From positions 124,001 to 188,000 of the forward strand of contig NZ_JAHXYW010000008.1 of the NCBI RefSeq assembly GCF_019969725.1: a stretch of DNA of 64,000 nt, given 5' to 3'. Under the pieces are notes generated by a model. It did no database searches. It saw only the letters and a program-made list of their open reading frames with translations, and was not told where the DNA came from. The DNA is from Neobacillus bataviensis. GTDB taxonomy: Bacteria; Bacillota; Bacilli; Bacillales_B; DSM-18226. How positions within the stretch are numbered: the first letter of the stretch is position 1; each line of letters starts with the position of its first letter. A program made the translations under genes and the position numbers. This document shows positions 56,737 through 64,000 of the stretch, one piece after another.

Positions 56737-56806
56737 TTTTGACCTCCTAAAATTGTTGGTAGAAAAACAACACGTTCTCCATTATAACATAATCTGAGGT
56801 CAAAAA

Positions 56807-57634
56807 TTATTCTATTTTATTTTCTTCATAGGAAATCCAATCACTAAAACTTCCAACGTAAAGCTTTACATTGTTATACCCGGCTTCCTTTAAAGCGATG
56901 AAGTTGGGAGTTGCAGTTACGCCAGAGCCGCAGTAAACAATAATTTTCTTGTCTTCTCCAACATCCGAGAACCGCTCTTTTTGTTCTTCCTCCCTTTTAT
57001 AGCTCCCGTTATTTAAACCGGCCATCCAGGGTTTATTGATTGCCCCTGGAATATGGCCTGCTTTCTTATCAATGGGTTCTTCAATGCCTAAATACCGCTT
57101 TTCTTCACGTGAATCAATTACAACAACATTTTCGTTTTTCCCTAAAGCTGCTTCTTTCACTTCTTCAATGTCCGCCATTATTTCCGGTTTTAATTGGATG
57201 TTAAACTTTTCTTTTTCAAAGGACGGCAGCACCGCAGTTGTTGGATAATTTGCTTCTACCCACTGTTTAAAGCCCCCATCTAGTACGTATACCTGTTCAT
57301 GTCCAAGATAACGTAAGAGCCACCAAAACCGGCCAGCAAATGCACCTTCACCATTATCATAGACAACAATTACCTTTTCATCATCTATTCCTGCAGTTTC
57401 CAGTTTATCGACTAATTCCGTTAATTCTGGCAGGGGGTGCCGTCCGCCATGCTCTCGGACAGGACTTGATAGGTCTTTTTCCAGATCAAAATAGACAGCG
57501 CCAGGCAAATGGCCAGCTAAATATTCTGTTCTTCCTTTTTCAGGATCAGCTAATGAAAACCGGCAATCAACAATTCTTACATGACTATCTTGTAAATTTT
57601 TGTGTAACCATTCTTTATCCAGGATAAACTTCAA
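56807..57634 (-). CDS. Two-domain sulfurtransferase (rhodanese/3-mercaptopyruvate type, 275 aa)
   Basis: Tandem rhodanese domains; the C-terminal active-site loop is IVYCGSGVTATPN, the CGSGVT form typical of 3-mercaptopyruvate sulfurtransferases, while the N-terminal domain is inactive. GRHPLP and DGGFKQWVE are family motifs. It lies 22 bases after dynA on the same strand. Confidence 0.9.
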   Translation of the reverse strand: MKFILDKEWLHKNLQDSHVRIVDCRFSLADPEKGRTEYLAGHLPGAVYFDLEKDLSSPVREHGGRHPLPELTELVDKLETAGIDDEKVIVVYDNGEGAFAGRFWWLLRYLGHEQVYVLDGGFKQWVEANYPTTAVLPSFEKEKFNIQLKPEIMADIEEVKEAALGKNENVVVIDSREEKRYLGIEEPIDKKAGHIPGAINKPWMAGLNNGSYKREEEQKERFSDVGEDKKIIVYCGSGVTATPNFIALKEAGYNNVKLYVGSFSDWISYEENKIE

Positions 57635-57655
57635 AATCTTCCCCCCATTTTCATA

Positions 57656-60600
57656 TTATTTTTGTAATTGCTCTTGAATTTCGGTCAAAAGTTCAATGGA
57701 GACTCCGCCTTCTAATGCAGCAAGGAGTCCTTGATAATAATCCTTCACCTGCTCCTCCATTTGATTTAACAAACGGTTAAATTCAGTTGATAATTTCCTA
57801 TCATAATGTCCCTTTAAAAGATTCGTTTCCTGCCTTAGATAGTCATCTGCAAGAGGATTTAATGTATTGTAAAGTTCTTCACTCATCCGCTGCTTTTCAT
57901 TTTTTTCGAAAAATGATTTTGGATTTTTAAAATAAGACATTGCTTTGGAAAACTGTTGATTATTTAGGCTTGTAAAGGCTGTTTGAAAATCAATATCCTC
58001 TCCATGTAATATTTCAAACGTTGAAAAAGAAAGGTCTTGATTTATTTCAATAAGTTTTCTAGTTACAGCAGATTGATAATCTACAAAAAGTTTTTCGATG
58101 AACCTGTCTAATCTTACGGTTGTTGCCCTCATTTCCTGAGCCAAATCAAAGCCGAGGCTTTCTAGAAATTCATCCAGCGCACCCTGCAATGCCCTTTTCA
58201 AATTTCGGCCATCGTCTCTTAGGGTTGAAGGATTAAATGCTTCTTTAAAGAAATCGCCAAACCTTAAAAATACTCGTTGTTTGATGTAATAAACTAATTC
58301 TTCAGCCTCTTGATATAAACGGTTTTGAATAGCCTCAGGTGTTTGTTGTTCAAACAATCCCTGAATGACCGCCTTTTGTTTTTCGATCTCAAGCCGCTTT
58401 TGTTCCTTAATTGACTTGTCTTCTTTTGAATTTTGAATTAACTTGTTCACTAACCCCTGAACACGAGATAATTCCGCCTCCGCAGAAGAAACAGTCATTT
58501 CTGTCAGGTCATTGGTAATAAAATGATAAAACGCATCTTCAAAATTCGCCATTCCGGAGCTTCTATCTTTTGTCGGATTAGTTTTCTCTTTTAATGCGAG
58601 CAGACTCGATAAGGAATAGAGGTGCGGATTTCTTATGCCATATTTAACAAGCTGTTCACCTACATAAGCGGCAACTGCATCCTTCTCTGCCTCATTTTCA
58701 GCAAGGTCGATGGCATTTATCAAAAAGAACATTTTATCCATTTGGAATGATTCTTTGACACGCCCGAGCTGAATCAGAAATTCTCGGTCTGCTTTTGAAA
58801 AAGCATGGTTGTAATATGTGACAAACAGGATTGCATCTGAGTTTTTGATATAATCAAATGCAACACCCGTATGACGGGCATTAATGGAATCCGCTCCTGG
58901 AGTGTCCACAAGGGTAATACCTTTGCGTGTTAACTCACAATCATAATAAAGCTCAATCCATTCGACATAGCAGGATTTTTCCTCTTTTGCAACAAACTCT
59001 TGAAACTCGGTTAAATCAGTTTCCATGATGGTCCCAAGTTGATTAACAAATGTGTCATAGCCCTTATTAAAGGCTTGCAGAAAAGCAAAATGGGTCTTTT
59101 CCAAAACTCCTGCTTGACCTTCCCCAAGCATAATTTGATCAATTCTCTTGGAAGCCTCTGCAAAATCGTCAGCATGAAACTCAAAAACCTTCAAGGAACG
59201 ATTTACATCCTCGAGCATGGTGCTTTTTTCTTTAAACTTCACTAATACCGTTCCATGAGGAATTTTATCTGTTACTGGCTTGATTTTATTAATGGCAGCC
59301 GTTGTCGGATTTGGCGAAACAGGCAGCACTTTTTCCCCCATCAAGGCATTGGCAAAAGAAGATTTTCCTGCACTAAATGCACCGAATAAGGCAACTGTAA
59401 ATCCCTTATTATTTAATCTATTTGCTTTTTCGACTAATTCTAGTGAAAGCTTTTTAAAACCTGGCAGAGTTTGAATCAGCTTTGAAGCATGATGCAAGCG
59501 ATCAATGGTTACTTGCAAACGATTTTCTGCAATTGGCTGAAACGATTTTGCTTCTTTAAGAGGAAGAATCTCTGCCTGGACTGAAGGGGCAGGCTTGCTG
59601 TTGTTATTCTCATTAGCAACAATTGTTACTCCTTCAGATTTGATTAATTCGTACTCTTCCACTTCGCTTTGGCTGAACAAGTGATAAAAATCTTCCTTCA
59701 GACCTTCTGATTGTGTCAGCTTCTCTGAAATGAGTTTTTCGATACCCATCAAGTTTTTTTCGGAATTGGTTATTTCTGATAAGGCGTTTACATATTTCTC
59801 GACATTGCTAAATTCCTTTTCGAACTGATTCTTTAATTTGATATTTTGTTCTGTTAACGAATCTAAGTATCGAGCTTTAAATTCACTTAATTGATTTCTC
59901 GCAATCTTCTTTATTTCATTTGCGACATCATCTGTGTAATGAAGAAGATATTCTCCTGATAAACGGGCTCCTGTCTTAACTGTTTTCTGTAGAATTTCAA
60001 GCGGGACTGGAACTGAAAATCCTTGAGCTAAACTAAGTAGTTCACCTTGATCAAGCTTGGTTTCCTTCAAGGTCCGCAGTAAATATTCCCGTAAATGCCA
60101 CTCGAGCTGTGATTTCGTTTTATCAAGAATATCTTGATAAAAGCAGTCCAACCTCGCTTCCCTTTCCTCTTGGGTTTTTTGTTTGGAGAAGAGGAATCCA
60201 ACCTTAAATTCCGGCTGACACGATTCTAAATAGCCCTCTGCCAAATTCCTTGTTTGAAACGGCATGAGGTAGGCATTTTTCATAATTTGTGCAATTTCAT
60301 GATCGAAGTCTTTTTCCTTATCACCTACTCCTTCCTTTAATTTCTTCAAATCAGAAGTGATATTTTGATAGGATGCTGACAAAGTCTGTTTCTCATGATC
60401 GGGTAACTCATTTAGCAAATCCACTGCTGGAGCAAGCTTTTCTTCTTCTGCTTTTTTTAAGTCATTTAGGTGGTCTTGAGTTATTTTTTTCAAAGAATGA
60501 AAAATAGATGGGAGCAGAAATTGATCTTTTGCCGCTAATCTTTCAGCAATGAATTCCTGAAGATCATGAAATTCATTAAATGGGTTGTCCTTATATTTTA

Positions 60601-61324
60601 AGGAAGTATAAAAAATCTTTGCAGGCTTTACACCCCATGAAGCAAAGGAATCTATAACACTTTTTTGGAATTCTGAAAAACTTAATTCTTCATCTTTGTG
60701 CTTATCGATTTGGTTGATGACCAAATATACTTCTTTGCCTGCTTCGGTAAGTTCTTTTGTAAACAAAAAGTTTAATTCCGCTTGAACATGATTATAGTCC
60801 ATCACATAAAAAATTAAATCGGCGAGATGTATCGCTGATTCGGTTGCTATTCGGTGAGCATCATCAGCTGAATCGATACCAGGAGTGTCCATAATCACCG
60901 TATTAGGCGGTAAATGGGAATCACTGTGGCTAATCTCAATTTCCTCAATTTGGTCTCCGTCTTTGCAATAGTTTTTGACCAATTCATAATCATAGGGGGC
61001 TAAATAAAGCCTTGGTTTTTCATTTTTGAAAAACACCTTGGCGTATTCCTCCCCAGATTTTACTTTCACTAGGTTGGCGCTTGTTGGTATTGGGCTTGAT
61101 GGCAGCAGATTTTCGCCGACGACCTGGTTGATCATTGTCGATTTTCCGGCAGAAAAATGTCCGCAAAAGGCAATAGTGAACTCACGATTTTCTAATTTTT
61201 GGGCAAGTTGTTTCACCTTTTCTGCTTGCTGATGGTCCTCTTGTCCCAATAAATATTCATATATTGAAACAGTTTTATGCTTTAGTGTTTCTATCGTTTC
61301 ATTTGGATTGGCTGTTTTAACCAT
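57656..61324 (-). CDS. dynA: Bacterial dynamin-like protein with two fused GTPase units (1222 aa)
   Basis: Two dynamin modules in one chain, as in B. subtilis DynA/YpbR (1193 residues). First G1 GHFSAGKSTMIN near residue 55 with G3 DTPGID near 147 and G4 NQIDKHKD near 204; second G1 GAFSAGKSSFAN near 660 with DTPGAD near 815. Helical coiled-coil regions (about 290-600 and 950-1222) form stalk and membrane-binding parts. DynA fuses membranes and protects against membrane damage and phage lysis. ATG 61324 follows AAGGGG. Confidence 0.93.
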   Translation of the reverse strand: MVKTANPNETIETLKHKTVSIYEYLLGQEDHQQAEKVKQLAQKLENREFTIAFCGHFSAGKSTMINQVVGENLLPSSPIPTSANLVKVKSGEEYAKVFFKNEKPRLYLAPYDYELVKNYCKDGDQIEEIEISHSDSHLPPNTVIMDTPGIDSADDAHRIATESAIHLADLIFYVMDYNHVQAELNFLFTKELTEAGKEVYLVINQIDKHKDEELSFSEFQKSVIDSFASWGVKPAKIFYTSLKYKDNPFNEFHDLQEFIAERLAAKDQFLLPSIFHSLKKITQDHLNDLKKAEEEKLAPAVDLLNELPDHEKQTLSASYQNITSDLKKLKEGVGDKEKDFDHEIAQIMKNAYLMPFQTRNLAEGYLESCQPEFKVGFLFSKQKTQEEREARLDCFYQDILDKTKSQLEWHLREYLLRTLKETKLDQGELLSLAQGFSVPVPLEILQKTVKTGARLSGEYLLHYTDDVANEIKKIARNQLSEFKARYLDSLTEQNIKLKNQFEKEFSNVEKYVNALSEITNSEKNLMGIEKLISEKLTQSEGLKEDFYHLFSQSEVEEYELIKSEGVTIVANENNNSKPAPSVQAEILPLKEAKSFQPIAENRLQVTIDRLHHASKLIQTLPGFKKLSLELVEKANRLNNKGFTVALFGAFSAGKSSFANALMGEKVLPVSPNPTTAAINKIKPVTDKIPHGTVLVKFKEKSTMLEDVNRSLKVFEFHADDFAEASKRIDQIMLGEGQAGVLEKTHFAFLQAFNKGYDTFVNQLGTIMETDLTEFQEFVAKEEKSCYVEWIELYYDCELTRKGITLVDTPGADSINARHTGVAFDYIKNSDAILFVTYYNHAFSKADREFLIQLGRVKESFQMDKMFFLINAIDLAENEAEKDAVAAYVGEQLVKYGIRNPHLYSLSSLLALKEKTNPTKDRSSGMANFEDAFYHFITNDLTEMTVSSAEAELSRVQGLVNKLIQNSKEDKSIKEQKRLEIEKQKAVIQGLFEQQTPEAIQNRLYQEAEELVYYIKQRVFLRFGDFFKEAFNPSTLRDDGRNLKRALQGALDEFLESLGFDLAQEMRATTVRLDRFIEKLFVDYQSAVTRKLIEINQDLSFSTFEILHGEDIDFQTAFTSLNNQQFSKAMSYFKNPKSFFEKNEKQRMSEELYNTLNPLADDYLRQETNLLKGHYDRKLSTEFNRLLNQMEEQVKDYYQGLLAALEGGVSIELLTEIQEQLQK

Positions 61325-61411
61325 AATCTTATATACCCCTTAACAACATGATAATATGTTTTATTTTATACGATAATTCAAACTTTTCCTATCTTGACAC
61401 TAGAAAAAACA

Positions 61412-61446
61412 AAAAAAACCAAGGCTTTTTACCTTGGCTTTTTTTA
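61412..61446 (-). terminator. Terminator of the Fur-boxed peptide gene
   Basis: Stem GCCAAGG/CCTTGGT (one G-U) extended by A-T pairs, then eight T on the minus strand. Confidence 0.85.
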
Positions 61447-61453
61447 AATCCTA

Positions 61454-61534
61454 TTAATGTGTAACATTTTTTAAAACGTGCTTCATGACAAATGCATAAA
61501 TTAAAACGGTTCCGCCCACAAAAGCAAAAGTCAT
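61454..61534 (-). CDS. 26-residue hydrophobic peptide under Fur control
   Basis: MTFAFVGGTVLIYAFVMKH, then VLKNVTH: one membrane-spanning segment with a short basic tail. ATG 61534 has AAGGAAGGTG seven bases upstream. Its SigA promoter overlaps two Fur boxes and it has its own strong terminator, so a complete small transcription unit lies between dynA and ypbQ. Not recognised; it is not one of the basic Fbp peptides. It may modulate a membrane iron protein. Confidence 0.7.
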   Translation of the reverse strand: MTFAFVGGTVLIYAFVMKHVLKNVTH

Positions 61535-61564
61535 ATGTAACACCTTCCTTATCAGACTCTCAGC

Positions 61565-61619
61565 TGAGAATGATTTTCATCGTTAATTAAATAGTAGCAT
61601 AGCTGATAATGATTTTCAA
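61565..61619 (-). promoter_or_regulatory. SigA promoter with two Fur boxes
   Basis: On the minus strand TTGAAA (61619-61614), a 17-base spacer and TACTAT (61596-61591). Fur box at 61604-61618 (TGATAATGATTTTCA) covers the -35 and spacer; a second at 61565-61582 (TGAGAATGATTTTCATCG) lies over the start region. Both are close to the TGATAATGATTATCA consensus, so repression by Fe-Fur is expected. Confidence 0.85.
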
Positions 61620-61641
61620 TATCTCTTATGAATTGTCACAA

Positions 61642-62211
61642 TTATTTAACAAACTTGGGAATGAAGCGATGGCAGTCCTTAAAGGTTCCTTCATATTCGG
61701 TTAAACTTTTAAGAGCATTTTCTTCCTCGCGAATTCGGATAGCCAGCATAATGGCATTAAAAATCGTAAAAAGACAAGCTGTCAAATAGGCTGAAAATAA
61801 GGTTGGAATAACTAAAAATTCGATTGTCACAACAAAATAATTTGGATGCCTTATATATCGGTAAGGGCCTTTGCGAATGGCTGGAGCATCAGGTAAGACA
61901 ATTATTTTTGTATTCCAAAATCTCCCTAATGAAGCGATTACCCAAATTCTAAAAAACTGGGCAAAAACAAATATCATAAGAACCCAAGGCCACACAGTAG
62001 AGAATCCTCGATTGAATAACAGCTTTTCCAATAAAAAACTAATAAAAAACAAGCTGTGCATCAGCACCATAAATCGGTAATGTTTTTCACCAAATTCAAT
62101 CGCTCCTCGCTGCTTCATCCAAGATTCATTATTTTTCGCAACCAGGACTTCCACAATCCGTTGAAGTATGATGAAGCTAAAAAACAGTGTAAAAGGAAGG
62201 AAATCCTTCAT
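61642..62211 (-). CDS. ypbQ: Isoprenylcysteine-carboxyl-methyltransferase-like protein, alkylpyrone methylase (189 aa)
   Basis: Membrane methyltransferase of the ICMT family: about five membrane segments and the SAM-site signature YRYIRHPNYFVVTIEFL near residue 128. B. subtilis YpbQ (BpsB) O-methylates the alkylpyrones made by BpsA. The ATG abuts the bpsA TGA without a gap, with GAGGTGG inside bpsA. Confidence 0.9.
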   Translation of the reverse strand: MKDFLPFTLFFSFIILQRIVEVLVAKNNESWMKQRGAIEFGEKHYRFMVLMHSLFFISFLLEKLLFNRGFSTVWPWVLMIFVFAQFFRIWVIASLGRFWNTKIIVLPDAPAIRKGPYRYIRHPNYFVVTIEFLVIPTLFSAYLTACLFTIFNAIMLAIRIREEENALKSLTEYEGTFKDCHRFIPKFVK

Positions 62212-63300
62212 TCAATTCCACCTCAATAGAAGTAATTCTGAGCTAAATCCTGGACCAAGGGCGGTGCAGAGCCCAATAGATCCTTCAGAAATATCCATTT
62301 CCATATAACGCTTTAAAACATATAAAACGGTTGCCGAGGACATATTCCCATACTGCTTTAATACTTCAAGGGATACTTCCGTCATTTTAGAGGGAATTTC
62401 TAATGACTTAACATAAGCATCAATAACTTTTTTTCCACCTGGATGGGCGATAAAATAGTCAATTTGCTCAATGGTCAATTCGTTCTCCTCCAAAAATCCA
62501 CTAACATTAGGCTTTAGCCAATCTTCAATGATATGGGGGATATCACGTGAGAATACGACATACAATCCAGAATTTTTAACGTCCCAGCCCATCACATCCA
62601 AAGAATTAGGCATCAACATGGATTGTGTGGTGAGGATCATCGGTGATGCCGCCTTTTTCCTAATACCCTCCATGTTCACGTTATCACCACAAACCAATGC
62701 ACAAGCAACGCCATCGGCAAATAGAGAAGTCCCAATTAAATTGCTTTTGGATAGGTCGTTACGTTGGAAGGTCAGGCTGCATAACTCTACAGAAAGTACA
62801 AGAACTTTTGCGTTTGGAAAGGCCAAACAGTATTCAAATGCTCTAGATAAACCTGCAGCCCCTCCAGCACAGCCCAATCCCCATATTGGCACCCTCTTCG
62901 TCTGGGAACGAAATGGCAAGGTATTCATGATTCTTGCTTCAATGCTTGGTGTGGCGATACCAGTTGTGGAAATATAAAAAATAGCGTCAATTTCTTCATA
63001 AGGAATATTTTCCGTTAGAAAAACGCTATTATTTAAACACTTTTCGATAGCTTCGATACCAAGTGTGGTAGAAGACTCGATATAAGCATTATTCTTTTCC
63101 TCAAAAGAATGATTCTCTTGGAACCATTCAATATCGTTTACAAAATGTCTTTTTTCAATATGACCATTTTGAAACGCTTTTAATAATCGTTCAATATCCC
63201 TAAATGAATCGCTAAAGAGCTCACGCGCGAATTTCGATGCCTGTCCTTGTTTAATTTCAAATGGTGGAATTGCCTCTGCAATGGAAATAATCGTAGGCAT
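62212..63300 (-). CDS. bpsA: Type III polyketide synthase (362 aa)
   Basis: Chalcone-synthase-type condensing enzyme with catalytic Cys in IWGLGCAGGAAGLSRAF (Cys144), His in FIAHPGGKKV and Asn in YGNMSSATVLYVL. B. subtilis BpsA makes triketide alkylpyrones and alkylresorcinols from fatty acyl-CoA. ATG 63300 has AAGGAG seven bases upstream; the ATG at 63306 is too close. Pair with ypbQ. Confidence 0.93.
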   Translation of the reverse strand: MPTIISIAEAIPPFEIKQGQASKFARELFSDSFRDIERLLKAFQNGHIEKRHFVNDIEWFQENHSFEEKNNAYIESSTTLGIEAIEKCLNNSVFLTENIPYEEIDAIFYISTTGIATPSIEARIMNTLPFRSQTKRVPIWGLGCAGGAAGLSRAFEYCLAFPNAKVLVLSVELCSLTFQRNDLSKSNLIGTSLFADGVACALVCGDNVNMEGIRKKAASPMILTTQSMLMPNSLDVMGWDVKNSGLYVVFSRDIPHIIEDWLKPNVSGFLEENELTIEQIDYFIAHPGGKKVIDAYVKSLEIPSKMTEVSLEVLKQYGNMSSATVLYVLKRYMEMDISEGSIGLCTALGPGFSSELLLLRWN

Positions 63301-63483
63301 TATCATTCTCCTTCGACATATGTAAGGGTATTTTTTCCAGCAGACAAGAAAATTATGCGATGAGAAAAAAACGATAAAAAAAAGCTTCCCCTATTTGGAG
63401 AAGCAAACGTTTTGAAGGTTGTTGTTGTGCTCTCTTATTATAACTCGGAAATGGTTTTCGTACATTGCATAAACATTTCCAAT

Positions 63484-63618
63484 TTACTGTTTATCTGGCT
63501 GCTTTTGAACTTCAATTTTAATTTTTTTATCGGCTACAGATCCGCAAATCTTGCAAATTTCGACCACATCGTAAAGAAGGCGGCAATTCTCACAATAATA
63601 CTTTTCCACAAAAAACAC
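63484..63618 (-). CDS. Small CxxC-CxxC protein (44 aa)
   Basis: Reads FFVEKYYCENCRLLYDVVEI, then CKICGSVADKKIKIEVQ; two CxxC pairs (YCENC, ICKICG) make a likely zinc ribbon. The start is uncertain: GTG 63618 or GTG 63609, the latter giving MEKYYCENC; the Shine-Dalgarno site is weak (AGAAAAGAG). Too short to name. Confidence 0.6.
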   Translation of the reverse strand: MFFVEKYYCENCRLLYDVVEICKICGSVADKKIKIEVQKQPDKQ

Positions 63619-63749
63619 GCTCTTTTCTGAAAGAAAATTAGGTATTTGATTTTATCTTATTTTCTATTTTCCATTTTGTGACTATCTTTTAAATTTGTTC
63701 ATTTTTTCACAAATCAGCTATTAATCAATTACTTTTATCACAGGTTAGA

Positions 63750-63806
63750 TGTGATTATTCACATTTTAGTCACAATTGAAAGCGGGCTTTTGTGATATAA
63801 ATCACT
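63750..63806 (+). promoter_or_regulatory. FNR/CRP-like palindromes before the right-edge gene
   Basis: TGTGATTATTCACA at 63750-63763 (arms TGTGA/TCACA, 4-base spacer) and TGTGATATAAATCACT at 63791-63806 (6-base spacer), the second matching the B. subtilis Fnr consensus TGTGA-N6-TCACA apart from the last base. The 63619-63960 gap otherwise holds only AT-rich sequence. Confidence 0.55.
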
Positions 63807-63960
63807 GTTACATCAAGTTAATAACATTAACATAGTAGATATCTAAGGAATGAACAATTTGTGAATTTCGAAATTTCATATTTTACTTTCAAAATTGTTT
63901 TGTATTATGAAAGAGAATTAATTAATTTATCATTTCATTATCTGAAGGGAGTGCAAGGGG

Positions 63961-64000
63961 ATGGCGAAGGCGGAACTAAAAACAAAACATAAGACTGAAA
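63961..64000 (+). CDS. Start of a gene cut by the right edge
   Basis: ATG 63961 with AAGGGG just upstream; only MAKAELKTKHKTE is visible. Not identifiable. The FNR-like sites upstream hint at oxygen-dependent control. Confidence 0.6.
   Translation, partial: MAKAELKTKHKTE

Overview
The window looks like chromosome of a low-GC, endospore-forming Bacillaceae (Bacillus, Neobacillus or a close relative). Evidence is a small acid-soluble spore protein gene (sspL), strong Shine-Dalgarno sites, GTG/TTG starts, ECF-type promoters, and gene order from about 37.4 to 63.3 kb (ypjP, ypiP, brxA, ypgR, ypgQ, a gpx/bsaA-type gene, metA, cspD, ypeQ, ypeP, ypdQ, sspL, ypcP, ypbR/dynA, ypbQ, bpsA) that recalls the corresponding Bacillus subtilis region. 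No rRNA, tRNA, CRISPR array or prophage was seen.

Region 1 (1-26.6 kb) is an accessory island of secreted proteases. Two tandem giant subtilases (at least 1970 and 2866 residues) are followed by two roughly 1180-residue subtilases, all on the minus strand. There are also three wrecks: a C-terminal protease stub, an IS3-family remnant inserted beside it, and a plus-strand dockerin/Fn3 protease pseudogene. Each surviving promoter region carries two copies of a motif reading TTCCCCCAA toward the gene, 106-162 bp apart. The island ends with a small secreted metalloprotease of the anthrax lethal factor/Pro-Pro endopeptidase type.

Region 2 (26.7-37.4 kb) is a complete tellurite-resistance-like (Ter) stress cluster. 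It has three TerD proteins, TerC, TelA, YceG, and the 'biosynthetic module' of TIM-barrel C-C lyase, PRTase-TRSP, StiP-type PRTase-PELOTA and HAD phosphatase. Two transcription units each start from an identical ECF sigma promoter (TGAAAC-N16-CGTA), so both halves are probably induced together by envelope stress. A small membrane-protein gene runs the other way between them.

Region 3 (37.4-64 kb) is core housekeeping sequence: redox (bacilliredoxin, glutathione peroxidase), one-carbon metabolism and methionine (fhs, metA), manganese regulation (mntR), DNA processing (topB, ypcP, RNase H-like proteins), an ABC-F factor, cold shock, a double dynamin, and the alkylpyrone pair bpsA-ypbQ. Points of interest are an 8-2-8 inverted repeat between the -35 and -10 of metA, a 26-residue hydrophobic peptide gene under two Fur boxes, and FNR/CRP-like sites before a gene cut by the right edge.
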